Below, piece by piece: positions 7,726-16,570 of a DNA stretch of 64,000 nucleotides. Under the pieces are notes generated by a model. It ran no database searches, had not been told where the DNA came from, and saw only the letters and a program-made list of their open reading frames with translations. This DNA comes from Lysobacter sp. (GTDB taxonomy: Bacteria; Pseudomonadota; Gammaproteobacteria; Xanthomonadales; Xanthomonadaceae), in NCBI GenBank assembly GCA_013141175.1, contig JABFRN010000001.1, forward strand, positions 2,247,444 to 2,311,443, given 5' to 3'. The position numbers and the translations under genes were made by a program. Each line of letters starts with the position of its first letter. Position 1 is the stretch's first letter.

Positions 7726-8081
7726 GCGGGATGCCGTCCGCCGGGCGTTTCGCGGATACGCCGGAGCCGCCTTATTACGCGGTGATGTTCACGTCGTTGC
7801 GCAACGGCGAGGACGACGACGGGTATGGAGAAGCGTCCGGGCGGATGATGGAGCTCGCCGTGCAGCAGCCCGGTTATCTGGGCGCGGAATCGGTGCGCGA
7901 CGCCGAAGGCATCGGCATCACCATCAGTTACTGGCGCACCGAAGCCGACATCCTCGGCTGGAAGCATCAGGCCGAGCATGCCGCCACCCGCGCGCGTGGC
8001 CGTCGCGACTGGTACACGCGCTATATCACCCGCGTCGCCAAGGTCGAACGCGCCTACGACTGGTTCGCAAAAACGCCATGA
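7722..8081 (+). CDS. ABM-fold (antibiotic biosynthesis monooxygenase-like) protein
   Basis: 119 residues from a GTG that shares GTGA with the trpD stop (an ATG at 7731 is the alternative start). The pattern [16 protein letters not shown], then [17 protein letters not shown], then [21 protein letters not shown] is typical of dimeric alpha-beta ferredoxin-like ABM proteins. Some of these are heme-degrading or quinol monooxygenases and many have no known role. It is locked between trpD and trpC by 4-base overlaps on both sides, so it is co-translated with tryptophan synthesis. The actual reaction is unknown. Confidence 0.75.
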   Translation: MSGMPSAGRFADTPEPPYYAVMFTSLRNGEDDDGYGEASGRMMELAVQQPGYLGAESVRDAEGIGITISYWRTEADILGWKHQAEHAATRARGRRDWYTRYITRVAKVERAYDWFAKTP

Positions 8082-8926
8082 TCAACACCATGAACGATCG
8101 ACAGCACAGCACCGGACGCGCGGATATCCTGCAGCGCATCCTCGACCGCAAAGTCGAGGAAGTCGCAGCGCGCAGCGCGCGCGTGTCGCTGGACACATTG
8201 CGCGCGCAGCTCGCGGATGCGCCGCCGCCCCGCGGCTTCGTCGCCGCGATCGAAGCGAAACGCGCGGCCGGAAACCCCGCGGTGATCGCCGAGGTCAAGA
8301 AGGCCAGCCCGTCGAAAGGCGTGATCCGCGAGGATTTCGACCCCGCAGCGATCGCGCGCAGTTACCAATCCGCGGGCGCCGCGTGTCTGTCGGTGCTGAC
8401 CGATATCGATTTCTTCCAGGGCGCCGACGCCTATCTGCAGCAGGCGCGCGCCGCCTGCGCGCTGCCCGTCCTGCGAAAGGATTTCACCGTCGATCCGTAT
8501 CAGATCGTGGAAGCGCGCGTGCTCGGCGCCGACTGCATCCTGTTGATCGTGTCGGCATTGGACGACGCGCAGTTGACTTCGCTGTATCGCGAAGCGATGG
8601 ACATCGGTCTCGACGTGCTGGTGGAAGTGCATGATGCGGCCGAGCTCGAGCGCGCGCTGAAACTGCAGTCCATCGGCGGGCGCCTGCCGATGATCGGCGT
8701 CAACAACCGCAACCTGCGTACGTTCGAGGTCTCGCTCGCGACCACGCTGTCGCTGAAATACGCGGTGCCTGCCGACCGCATTCTGGTGACCGAAAGCGGT
8801 GTCGGCACGCGCGACGATATCGATTGGCTGCTGGCGGCCGGCGTCGACGTATTCCTGGTCGGCGAGTCGTTCATGCGCGATCCCGACCCCGGCGCCGCGC
8901 TGCAGCGACTGTTCTTTCCGGGATGA
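8078..8926 (+). CDS. trpC: indole-3-glycerol phosphate synthase
   Basis: 282 residues, single-function IGPS. It closes the indole ring from CdRP. The signature [15 protein letters not shown], then [25 protein letters not shown] and [11 protein letters not shown] are all intact, covering the catalytic Lys and Glu positions of the TIM barrel. The start ATG overlaps the stop of the ABM gene (ATGA), and its own stop overlaps the next gene. Confidence 0.95.
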   Translation: MINTMNDRQHSTGRADILQRILDRKVEEVAARSARVSLDTLRAQLADAPPPRGFVAAIEAKRAAGNPAVIAEVKKASPSKGVIREDFDPAAIARSYQSAGAACLSVLTDIDFFQGADAYLQQARAACALPVLRKDFTVDPYQIVEARVLGADCILLIVSALDDAQLTSLYREAMDIGLDVLVEVHDAAELERALKLQSIGGRLPMIGVNNRNLRTFEVSLATTLSLKYAVPADRILVTESGVGTRDDIDWLLAAGVDVFLVGESFMRDPDPGAALQRLFFPG

Positions 8927-9648
8927 GCGCGCACGCATACCCGACACCTGCGGCCGACGCACCGCTGATCGTCTTCGATTTCGATCACACGCTGTACGAC
9001 GGCGACTCCGGCAGCCATTTGTTCAAGTGGCTGATCGAACGCAATCCGTGGCGCAAGCTGCTCGCGCTGCTGATCGCGCCGGTGTTCGGCCCGATGATCG
9101 CGTGGATGCCGACGCGACGTCGCGGCATCTCCGCGTTCGTGTGGGTCGGCACGCTGGGCATGAAAACCGTCGCCGATTTCAACGCTGCGACCGATCGTTA
9201 CGTGGTTGCGCACACCGATGCGATCCGATCCAGATTGCTGCCGATCGCCCTCGGCGTCTTGCGCGCGCATCGTGAGGCCGGCGATCGCGTCGTCATCGCC
9301 ACCGGCGCGCCGCCGGAACTCGCCCGCGCGATCCTCGCCTTCGTCGCACACGAGGATCTGCCGGTGATCGGCACCCGGGTCGGCCCGAAATACGGCGCCA
9401 TCGGCGCGATCCGCCACTGTCACTACCGCATGAAGATGACGATGATCCGCGACGCCGGCTTCACCGCGCCGGTGGAAAAAGCCTACTCCGACAGCAGCGC
9501 GGATCTGCCGCTGCTGCAGGCGGCGCTGCATCCTGTGGTCGTCAATCCGAAGGCGAAGCGCATCGCGATGTTCCGTCGCGCGCTGCCCCCAGGTACGCCG
9601 ATCCTCAACTGGGGGTGTCCGGGGCGTGCTGGCGATGCCGTTTGCTGA
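8923..9648 (+). CDS. HAD-superfamily phosphatase, SerB-like subclass IB
   Basis: 241 residues. Motif [13 protein letters not shown] is present, a hydrophobic cap stretch follows, motif II is IATGAPPEL, and motif IV is [10 protein letters not shown]. This is the arrangement of HAD-IB phosphatases related to SerB and to CicA-like proteins. The substrate is unknown. It overlaps trpC by 4 bases, so it is translated with the trp genes, although no HAD enzyme is needed in the known pathway. Confidence 0.85.
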   Translation: MSAHAYPTPAADAPLIVFDFDHTLYDGDSGSHLFKWLIERNPWRKLLALLIAPVFGPMIAWMPTRRRGISAFVWVGTLGMKTVADFNAATDRYVVAHTDAIRSRLLPIALGVLRAHREAGDRVVIATGAPPELARAILAFVAHEDLPVIGTRVGPKYGAIGAIRHCHYRMKMTMIRDAGFTAPVEKAYSDSSADLPLLQAALHPVVVNPKAKRIAMFRRALPPGTPILNWGCPGRAGDAVC

Positions 9649-9705
9649 GTGAGCTCAGCTATCGCCATCGAGCTGGACGGCTGTCGAGTCGGCAACAGCC
9701 TGCAA

Positions 9706-10437
9706 TCAGCATGCTGGCTGCGTGAGGTCAACGCTGATGCACCCCGGGCAACATGATCGAGCGACGGCATCAGCAGCGGAGGTGAAGTTTTTTCGGGCGT
9801 CTTCCAGTCGCCGCTGCGCTTCTTCAAGCCGCAGTTGTTCACGGAGAACACGGATTGACAGCCCGATCGCGACACCGAGCGCGATGGTTGCGATGACCAG
9901 GAGGACGGCGCCGAGGGCTTGGCCGACGATCGGAACGGCGGATACCGCCGCCATCGCCGCGTACAGTGCTGCAGCCAACACGAACAACGCTGCTACCGCC
10001 GTGGCATACGCATCTCGAGTGCTGCGAATGGAATTGACCTCCGTGCATCGTTCCAGGATTACATTGCGCGCCCGGACGATGCCGGCTTCCGCGTCACGGC
10101 ACGCGGCGTTTTCCGCACAAAACAATGGCGAACACGGCGTTGGAATGCCAGGCCCGTCCATGCCTGGCGGAATCAGCGCATAGGGCGTATCGGGAGGAGT
10201 GATGGCGTCGTTGCATTCGACGCCCTCTGCAAACAGCGGGAAACGCCCTCGCTCGATGCTCTCCACCAGAAATTCCGAGTACGGCGCGCAGTTCGCGATT
10301 TGCTCGTGGATCGGAACGTGCGATCTGTCGAAAATCCGGACCCGCCGGATGCCAGCGCCACCGCGATCAATCGCGATGACACGAACCGTGGCGACGAAAG
10401 TGTCTGCTTCGCGCAGTAATAAATGGAATTCGATCAC
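9706..10437 (-). CDS. orphan membrane protein of unknown function
   Basis: 243 residues with no family I can name. The first ~120 residues are soluble and contain several Cys and Pro-rich turns. Residues ~143-195 contain two long Ala/Val-rich hydrophobic stretches separated by a short polar turn, a hairpin membrane anchor. A charged helical segment (~195-225, likely coiled coil) follows, and the last 20 residues hold a Cys-Cys-x-x-Cys cluster. No signal peptide is seen. It is flanked by unrelated genes on the other strand and looks like a lineage-specific insertion. Confidence 0.55.
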   Translation of the reverse strand: MIEFHLLLREADTFVATVRVIAIDRGGAGIRRVRIFDRSHVPIHEQIANCAPYSEFLVESIERGRFPLFAEGVECNDAITPPDTPYALIPPGMDGPGIPTPCSPLFCAENAACRDAEAGIVRARNVILERCTEVNSIRSTRDAYATAVAALFVLAAALYAAMAAVSAVPIVGQALGAVLLVIATIALGVAIGLSIRVLREQLRLEEAQRRLEDARKNFTSAADAVARSCCPGCISVDLTQPAC

Positions 10438-10775
10438 GGCAAATCTCCATGCGCATGTGGCAGGGCTCTAGAACACGCCCCTGCGTCGACATGTCGTGCA
10501 TCGTGCTGGGCTATGAAAGAAGGTACGGCAATGCAGCGAAATTGCGGCCAAGCAGGATTGATGAATGCCGGGCATGATCTCGACGAAGGTCCGCCGTTTC
10601 CTTGTCCGCATTCCTCCGGATGTGCGAATGGAACGTCCTCAAGAGCGTGAGCGGATAGGGAGATGGGTTCGCAGGGGTGTCTATCCCCTTCGCGACCAGC
10701 GATAATTCCCGCATGGACACCTGACCCCTGTCGCGCCCTCGTGGTGCGATGACCGCTGCCACCGGGAGCCACCGA
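10438..10775. other. divergent intergenic region before mgtE
   Basis: 338 bases between the orphan membrane gene and mgtE. I see no further gene, no clear magnesium riboswitch and no strong terminator. CGGGAG, about nine bases before the mgtE ATG, is the ribosome site. Confidence 0.4.
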
Positions 10776-12134
10776 ATGGCCGAGACCATCCGCCACGACA
10801 AGACCGCGCGCCAGCTGCGTCTGCTATCGGACGCGCTGGACAGCGGCCGTCTGGGTCCCGTGCGCCGGCTGGTCAACAGTCTGTCGCCGGCGGAGATCGG
10901 CAACCTGCTGGAATCGCTGCCGCCCGGCAAGCGCAGCGTGGTCTGGGGTCTGGTCGACGCCGAGGACGACGGCGAGGTGCTGGTCCACGTCGGCGAGGAT
11001 GTGCGCGAAAGCCTGATCGCGGACATGGATCCGGACGAGCTGGTCGCGGCGGTCGAAGATCTCGATATCGACGACCTCGCCGATCTGGTCGAAGACCTGC
11101 CCGATACGGTCATCGACGAAGTGCTCAAGTCGATGGATCGCGAGAACCGCGAGCGGCTGGAGCAGGTGCTGTCCTACGACGAGGACAGCGCCGGCCGATT
11201 GATGAACCCGGACGTGGTGACGGTGCGCGCCGACACCACCGTCGATGTGGTGCTGCGCTACCTGCGCCTGCGCGGCGAATTGCCGGAGCATACCGATCAT
11301 CTGTACGTCATCAGCCGCCGTCATCAGTATCTGGGACGGATCGCGCTGCAGTCGCTGCTGACCCGTGACGCCAGCACGCCGATCAACCAACTGATCGACG
11401 ATGAGCAGCCGGCGATCGGCGTGGACGAATCCGCCGATGAAGTGGCGCGGGTGTTTTCCGACCACGACTGGATCAGCGCGCCGGTGGTCGACGACAACAA
11501 CGTGCTGCTCGGTCGCATCACCATCGACGATGTGGTCGACATCATCCGTTACCAGGCCGAACACCAGGCGCTCGGCGCCGCCGGTCTGGACGAAGAGGAA
11601 GATCTGTTCAGCCCGGTGCCGCGCGCGGCGAAGCGGCGCGCGATCTGGCTGGGCATCAACCTCGCGACCGCGTTTCTCGCGTCCTGGGTGATCGGCCGCT
11701 TCGAGGCCACGCTGGAGCAGATCGTCGCACTGGCGGTGCTGATGCCGATCGTCGCCAGCATGGGCGGCGTGGCCGGTACGCAGACACTGACGCTGATGGT
11801 GCGCGGTCTCGCGCTGGGCCAGGTCGCGCACGGCAATCTGCGCGCGCTGCTCAGCAAGGAAGTGCTGGTGGGTCTGCTCAACGGCATCATCTGGGCGATC
11901 GTGGTCGGCGCCGTGTCCACGTTGTGGTTCCGCGACATCAAGCTCGGCCTGGTGATCGGTGCGGCGATGGCCATCAATCTGGTCGCCGCCGCATTGGCGG
12001 GAGTGCTGGTGCCGTTGACCTTGAAACGGATGAACGTCGATCCCGCACTGGCCGGCGGCGTGGTGCTGACCACGGTGACGGATGTGGTCGGGTTCCTGAG
12101 TTTCCTCGGACTCGCGACGCTGATTCTGATCTGA
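10776..12134 (+). CDS. mgtE: magnesium transporter MgtE
   Basis: 452 residues from the ATG at 10776 (ribosome site CGGGAG; an in-frame ATG at 10749 is less likely). The order is the classic one. An acidic N domain (~1-130) is rich in Asp/Glu that sense magnesium, a CBS pair (~135-255) comes next, and five membrane helices (~285-452) close the protein, with the conserved PIVASMGGVAGTQTLTL pore motif and an Asp-containing last helix (TDVVGF). It forms a homodimeric, magnesium-gated Mg2+ channel in the inner membrane. Length and motifs are normal. Confidence 0.95.
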   Translation: MAETIRHDKTARQLRLLSDALDSGRLGPVRRLVNSLSPAEIGNLLESLPPGKRSVVWGLVDAEDDGEVLVHVGEDVRESLIADMDPDELVAAVEDLDIDDLADLVEDLPDTVIDEVLKSMDRENRERLEQVLSYDEDSAGRLMNPDVVTVRADTTVDVVLRYLRLRGELPEHTDHLYVISRRHQYLGRIALQSLLTRDASTPINQLIDDEQPAIGVDESADEVARVFSDHDWISAPVVDDNNVLLGRITIDDVVDIIRYQAEHQALGAAGLDEEEDLFSPVPRAAKRRAIWLGINLATAFLASWVIGRFEATLEQIVALAVLMPIVASMGGVAGTQTLTLMVRGLALGQVAHGNLRALLSKEVLVGLLNGIIWAIVVGAVSTLWFRDIKLGLVIGAAMAINLVAAALAGVLVPLTLKRMNVDPALAGGVVLTTVTDVVGFLSFLGLATLILI

Positions 12135-12234
12135 GGATCTGCGTGCGGGCTTTAGATCGCGCTTTTGATCTGATTCCCGATCCGATTTTCGATTCCGCCG
12201 GAATCACCGCGATTGGTTCGTGCGCCCGACCTGA

Positions 12235-12268
12235 CATGAAAAACGCCGCGACTGCGGCGTTTTTCATG
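12235..12268. terminator. bidirectional terminator between mgtE and the OmpA-like gene
   Basis: A perfect 15-bp inverted repeat (CATGAAAAACGCCGC, 4-base loop, GCGGCGTTTTTCATG). It has a GC stem and a run of five T on the downstream side in both directions, so it can end transcription of both convergent genes. Confidence 0.85.
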
Positions 12269-12299
12269 ATGTCGTCGCTATCGTATCGTCACTCGGTGC

Positions 12300-13367
12300 T
12301 CAGAGCTTCACGAGTTCGACCCGACGATTTTTCTCGCGCCCGGATTCGTCGGCATTGTCCGCCACGGGCTTGTCTGGGCCGAAGCCTTTGGAGCTCAGGC
12401 GCGACGGATCGATGCCAAGACCGACCAGCGTATCCAGCACGCTGCTTGCCCGTGCGGAGGACAGCTGGCGATTGTGGTCCGCGCTGCCGGTGTTGTCGGT
12501 GTGACCTTCGATCGACAGTTTGAGGCCTGCGTTGGCGTCGAGAAGCTTCTTGATTTCATCGACGACGGCTTGGCTGTCGGCGCGCAGTGTCGACTTGTCG
12601 GTGTCGAAATTGATGTGCAGCGACACGCGGCCTTCTGTATCCAGTGCGGACTTCATCGCGCTGGCGTCGAGAAAACCAAGCGATCGAATCATCGCCTGCT
12701 TTTCCAGAACCACGAGATAACCGGTGGGCCGCGCGGCTGCGGTTCCGACGTGAATCCAATATTCCTTGTCGGCGTTGCGGATCAGGTAGCTGTGGTGCTC
12801 ATAGCCACTGGTCGGCGGCGCACTGCGCCAATACTGATTGACTTCGCGCAGGCCGCCGACTTCGTCGACGATCGGGCGTGTGAACTGCGTTTCGCTGATC
12901 TCGGCGCCGCCCAGAGCCAGCACCGCATCCTTGTAGTTGCGATGGAATTCCGTGGTCGAATATTCCCGCTGTTTGTCGGGGCCTATCAGGCTCATCTGAT
13001 TGTGGTAGAGCCGACCTTCGACCGGGATCATTTTTTTTCCGGCGAGAAAGAAATGTCGCGCGAAGCCGACGGTGCTTTTGTCGACCTTGATCTTGCCGGC
13101 CAGGCCCTCGGGTATATCGAAGAACGGGAAGGGCGGCAGTGTCCCGGTCGACAGCGGGATGTTCTCCACGCTGAACCCGGTCTCCGCCTTCGGTGCCACG
13201 GCTTCGACAGCGGCAGCGGCAGGAGGTGCAGCAGGCTTCTCGGTCATCGCTTCCGGTGTGTTCGTCTCTACGGGCGCCGTGGCCGCCGGAGAGGTGTCCT
13301 GTTGCTTGCAAGCGGACAGCAAAAGCAGAAATAGTGTGCTACCGATCAGCAGACGGCTCTGACGCAT
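12300..13367 (-). CDS. OmpA-family outer-membrane lipoprotein
   Basis: 355 residues from the ATG at 13367. The N-terminus is a lipoprotein signal (MRQSRLLIGSTLFLLLLSAC) with lipobox LSAC, followed by a ~40-residue Ala/Pro/Glu-rich linker. The middle ~170 residues are of unknown fold. The last ~110 residues are an OmpA C-terminal peptidoglycan-binding domain: INFDTDKSTLRADSQ, then SIEGHTDNTGSADHNRQLS, then GFGPDKPVADN..GREKNRRVEL. It probably anchors the outer membrane to the cell wall. Its specific role is not known. Confidence 0.88.
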   Translation of the reverse strand: MRQSRLLIGSTLFLLLLSACKQQDTSPAATAPVETNTPEAMTEKPAAPPAAAAVEAVAPKAETGFSVENIPLSTGTLPPFPFFDIPEGLAGKIKVDKSTVGFARHFFLAGKKMIPVEGRLYHNQMSLIGPDKQREYSTTEFHRNYKDAVLALGGAEISETQFTRPIVDEVGGLREVNQYWRSAPPTSGYEHHSYLIRNADKEYWIHVGTAAARPTGYLVVLEKQAMIRSLGFLDASAMKSALDTEGRVSLHINFDTDKSTLRADSQAVVDEIKKLLDANAGLKLSIEGHTDNTGSADHNRQLSSARASSVLDTLVGLGIDPSRLSSKGFGPDKPVADNADESGREKNRRVELVKL

Positions 13368-13602
13368 GAGGCGGTTTCCTCGACGAAACGGGATGTGTCC
13401 GCAGCATACCGGAGCATCCCGTTTTCCGCTGTTCAGGTCGCACGGCCAGGGAGTCATGCGGCGCGTGCGGGATGATTGCAGCACTTCGTAGACATGGTCG
13501 CGGCAGGACTGACAGCATTGTCTTTTCCAGAATGCAATCGATTTCCGATTGACTGCGTCCGGTCTGCGGGAGTACACCCTGCGAACCATTCTGGAGCCCC
13601 GT

Positions 13603-14994
13603 ATGCGCCCGACTGCCCTGTTCGCGATGGCCCTCGGCCTCGCCGTCCTGACCCCCACCGCTTCGGCAAACCATCCGATGACATCGCCCGTCGAAGACCG
13701 CTATCAGCCGAAGCCCTACATCACGCTGAAGCACCCGGCATGGTCGAAGGATGCGGTGCTGTACCAGATCAACACCCGTCAGTTCACGCCCGAAGGCACG
13801 TTCCGCGCGGCCGAGCGCGAACTGCCGCGACTGAAGACGCTGGGCGTCGATATCCTGTGGCTGATGCCGGTGCATCCGATCGGCGAGAAGAACCGCAAGG
13901 GCACGCTCGGCAGTCCTTATTCGGTGCGCGATTATTACGGCGTGAATCCCGAGTTCGGCACGCTCGACGATCTGAAACACTTCGTCGATGCCGCGCATGC
14001 GCAAGGCATGTACGTGATCCTCGATTGGGTCGCCAACCACACCGCCTGGGACAACCCGATGGTCGCGGAGCATCCGGAGTGGTACGCGCGCGACTGGAAG
14101 GGCGATTTCCATCCCACGCCGTGGTGGGACTGGTCGGACATCATCAATCTGGATTACCGCCAGCCCGGCCTGCGCAAATACATGACCGAAGCGATGGCGT
14201 ACTGGGTGCGCGACGTCGGCGTGGACGGCTATCGCTGTGATGTGGCGGGTTTCGTGCCGGTCGATTTCTGGGACAACCTGCGCGGCGAACTCGACGCGAT
14301 CAAACCCGTGTTCATGCTGGCGGAATGGGAATCCCGCGATCTGCACGCCAAGGCCTTCGACGCGACCTATGCCTGGAGCTGGAACAGCACGATGCACGAG
14401 ATCGCGATGGGCAAGGGCGACGTCAACAAGTTCTACGTCTACTACTCGTGGAACGAGGCCTTCTTCCCGCGCGGCGGCATGCGCATGAACTTCGTCAGCA
14501 ACCACGACAAGAATTCGTGGGAAGGCACCGAGTTCGAGCAGTTCGGCGATGCGCTGCACGCCGCGATGGTGCTGTCGTTCGTCGGCGAAGGCATTCCGAT
14601 GATCTACAACGGTCAGGAAGCCGGCAATCCGCGGCGGCTGCAGTTCTTCGAGAAGGATCCGATCGCCTGGCGCAAGCATCCCAATGGCGCGCTGTACGCG
14701 GACCTGATCGCGCTGAAGAAAAAGACCAGCGCGCTGTGGAACGGCGAGTGGGGCGCGATGATGGTGCATGTGCCCAACGACAAGTTGGCGCAGGTGCTCA
14801 GCTTCGTCCGCCAGGATGCCAACGGCAAAGTCTTCGCGGTCTTCAACCTCTCGCCGACGGCGCAGAAGGTGCGTTTCGAGCAGACCTTGTTCCACGGCGT
14901 TTACACCGAGCATTTCAGCCGGAAATCCGCGACACTGGATGCATCGACCGCGCTGGAACTGAAGCCATGGGAATATCGGGTGTTCGTACGCTGA
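13603..14994 (+). CDS. secreted alpha-amylase family (GH13) glycosidase
   Basis: 463 residues with an N-terminal signal peptide (to about ASA at residue 21). GH13 TIM-barrel regions are in order: VILDWVANHTAWD, GYRCDVAGFVP (nucleophile Asp), MLAEWE (acid/base Glu) and FVSNHDKNSWEG (transition-state Asp). A C-terminal beta domain completes it. Cleavage of alpha-1,4-glucans outside the cytoplasm is likely; exact specificity cannot be read from sequence. The ATG at 13603 is preceded by GGAG. It overlaps the next gene by 28 bases. Confidence 0.92.
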   Translation: MRPTALFAMALGLAVLTPTASANHPMTSPVEDRYQPKPYITLKHPAWSKDAVLYQINTRQFTPEGTFRAAERELPRLKTLGVDILWLMPVHPIGEKNRKGTLGSPYSVRDYYGVNPEFGTLDDLKHFVDAAHAQGMYVILDWVANHTAWDNPMVAEHPEWYARDWKGDFHPTPWWDWSDIINLDYRQPGLRKYMTEAMAYWVRDVGVDGYRCDVAGFVPVDFWDNLRGELDAIKPVFMLAEWESRDLHAKAFDATYAWSWNSTMHEIAMGKGDVNKFYVYYSWNEAFFPRGGMRMNFVSNHDKNSWEGTEFEQFGDALHAAMVLSFVGEGIPMIYNGQEAGNPRRLQFFEKDPIAWRKHPNGALYADLIALKKKTSALWNGEWGAMMVHVPNDKLAQVLSFVRQDANGKVFAVFNLSPTAQKVRFEQTLFHGVYTEHFSRKSATLDASTALELKPWEYRVFVR

Positions 14995-15788
14995 TCCGCG
15001 GCCTCGCCTGCGCGGGCGTGTTGGCGATGACGGCGATGCTCGGCGCGTGCACGACGCTGCCGAATGCGCCGTCCACCGGCGCATTCGTCGAACGCAGCGT
15101 GACCGTTGAGGGCACGGCGTATCGCTATCAGGTGTTCGTGCCGGCCGCGCGCCATCGTCACGGTGCGGCGCCGACCGTACTGTTCCTGCACGGCACCGGC
15201 GAGCGCGGCAGCGATGGCGACAAACCCACGCGCGCCGGCGTCGGTCCTTACCTGCGTGCGCATGCGGATGTGTTTCCGGGCATCGTGGTCTTTCCGCAGG
15301 CGCCGGACGACAGCGACTGGAAAGGCGTCGCCGCACAGATCGCATTCGCCGCACTCGACGCCGCCACCGATGAATTCGGCGGCGATCGCGATCGCACTTA
15401 TCTCACTGGCCTCTCGATGGGCGGCTATGGCACCTGGGAACTCGCATTGATGCAGCCGCAGCGTTTCGCCGCGCTGGTGCCGGTCTGCGGCGGGTTGACC
15501 GCGCCGCGCGAAGAGCGCGACCTCACCGTCACGCCGCTGCGCGACGAAGCGGATCCGCCGGCCGCACTGGCGCAACGGTTGAAGCATCTGCCGGTATGGA
15601 TCTTCCACGGCGCGAAGGACGACGTGGTACCGCCGCGCGAGGACCGCCTGATCGATGCCGCGTTCCGCGCTGCTGGCGGCGACGTGCGCTACACCGAATT
15701 CCCCGATGCCAACCACAACAGTTGGGATCCCGCGTATTCGCAGACGCCGGCGTTGTGGACGTGGCTGTTTTCGCAGCGACGCCAATAG
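14967..15788 (+). CDS. lipoprotein esterase of the alpha/beta-hydrolase (LpqC/depolymerase-like) type
   Basis: 273 residues. A lipoprotein signal ends in lipobox LGAC. The hydrolase domain shows an oxyanion region VLFLHGTGERGS, nucleophile GLSMGGYGTWE (GxSxG), an Asp around HGAKDDVVP and a His in DANHNSW. This pattern fits secreted polyhydroxybutyrate-depolymerase-like or feruloyl-esterase-like proteins. The start lies inside the amylase gene (28-base overlap), so the two are probably co-expressed for polymer breakdown at the cell surface. Confidence 0.82.
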   Translation: MGISGVRTLIRGLACAGVLAMTAMLGACTTLPNAPSTGAFVERSVTVEGTAYRYQVFVPAARHRHGAAPTVLFLHGTGERGSDGDKPTRAGVGPYLRAHADVFPGIVVFPQAPDDSDWKGVAAQIAFAALDAATDEFGGDRDRTYLTGLSMGGYGTWELALMQPQRFAALVPVCGGLTAPREERDLTVTPLRDEADPPAALAQRLKHLPVWIFHGAKDDVVPPREDRLIDAAFRAAGGDVRYTEFPDANHNSWDPAYSQTPALWTWLFSQRRQ

Positions 15789-15809
15789 CGGCCGTGCTGG
15801 CCTGAAGGT

Positions 15810-16472
15810 TCAGTCCGCGGCGGGCTTCTGTTTGGCCGCGATCGCGCGCGCGCCGGTGATGATCATCGTCACCATCGTGCAGATCTGATCGACCAGTTCG
15901 CGGTCGCGCTCGGGCGGCAGGTCCATCGCCATCGCGCCCATCGCGAACACCAGGCGGGTGATGGCTTTCGACACCAGCGCCGGTTCGTGCATGACCGCGC
16001 CTTCGGCCGCGGCCAGCCTCACCAGATCGGTGCGCAATTCTTCTTCGAAGAACGTCAGTTCGCGATCGACCGCCTGCTTGAACGCATCCGAGCCGACGGT
16101 GCCCTCGCGCAGCAGCACGTGCAGCAGCTTGTCGTCGGCGCGCAGCTGTTCCATGAACGCTTCGACCGAGCCGCGGACGATGCCGCGCCGGGTCGCCACG
16201 CGGTGCCGCGCCGCGCCGATGATCTTGCGCAGCGAGCGCCCGGCGATATCGATCAGGGCGACCGCCAGTTCGTCCATGTCGCGGAACTGGCGATAGAAGC
16301 TGTTGGGGGCGATGCCGGCTTCGCGCGCCACTTCGCGCAGGCTCAGGCTCGAGACGCTGCGGTGTGGCCCGATCAGGCGAAGCGCCGCCGCGAGCAGGTC
16401 TTCCCGGGAGATCGAAGTCTTGCGCCCGGCATTCAGGTCGAGGCTGTCGGCGTCGGAGAGCGGTTGGGTCAC
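15810..16472 (-). CDS. fabR: TetR-family repressor, FabR/DesT type
   Basis: 220 residues from a GTG. The N-terminal TetR helix-turn-helix (~20-70) reads SREDLLAAALRLIGPHRSVS..LREVAREAGIAPNSFYRQF, very close to FabR. The C-terminal ligand/dimer domain is of normal length. FabR and DesT sense the unsaturated-to-saturated acyl-CoA/ACP balance and repress unsaturated fatty acid genes. It is divergent from a ferredoxin-type reductase plus desaturase pair, the same arrangement as desT-desCB of Pseudomonas, which supports that role. Confidence 0.85.
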   Translation of the reverse strand: MTQPLSDADSLDLNAGRKTSISREDLLAAALRLIGPHRSVSSLSLREVAREAGIAPNSFYRQFRDMDELAVALIDIAGRSLRKIIGAARHRVATRRGIVRGSVEAFMEQLRADDKLLHVLLREGTVGSDAFKQAVDRELTFFEEELRTDLVRLAAAEGAVMHEPALVSKAITRLVFAMGAMAMDLPPERDRELVDQICTMVTMIITGARAIAAKQKPAAD

Positions 16473-16523
16473 GGGTAGGCGCGCATCGGAGGCCGGGATT
16501 CCGCATCATAGCCTCGCCAGAAA

Positions 16524-16570
16524 TATACATCTGTATAGACAATTGTCTTCTCGTCTGTATAGTAGTGGCC
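16524..16570. promoter_or_regulatory. fabR/desaturase divergent promoter with palindromic operators
   Basis: Two palindromes are adjacent: TATACATCTGTATA (16524-16537) and GACAATTGTC (16538-16547). Rightward, TAGACA (16536-16541), a 16-base spacer and TATAGT (16558-16563) form a promoter whose start would fall at about the ATG at 16571, so the reductase mRNA may be leaderless. Leftward, an AAGACA / TATATT pair with a 16-base spacer overlaps the same palindromes. They are the obvious candidate sites for the FabR-type repressor. Confidence 0.55.
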
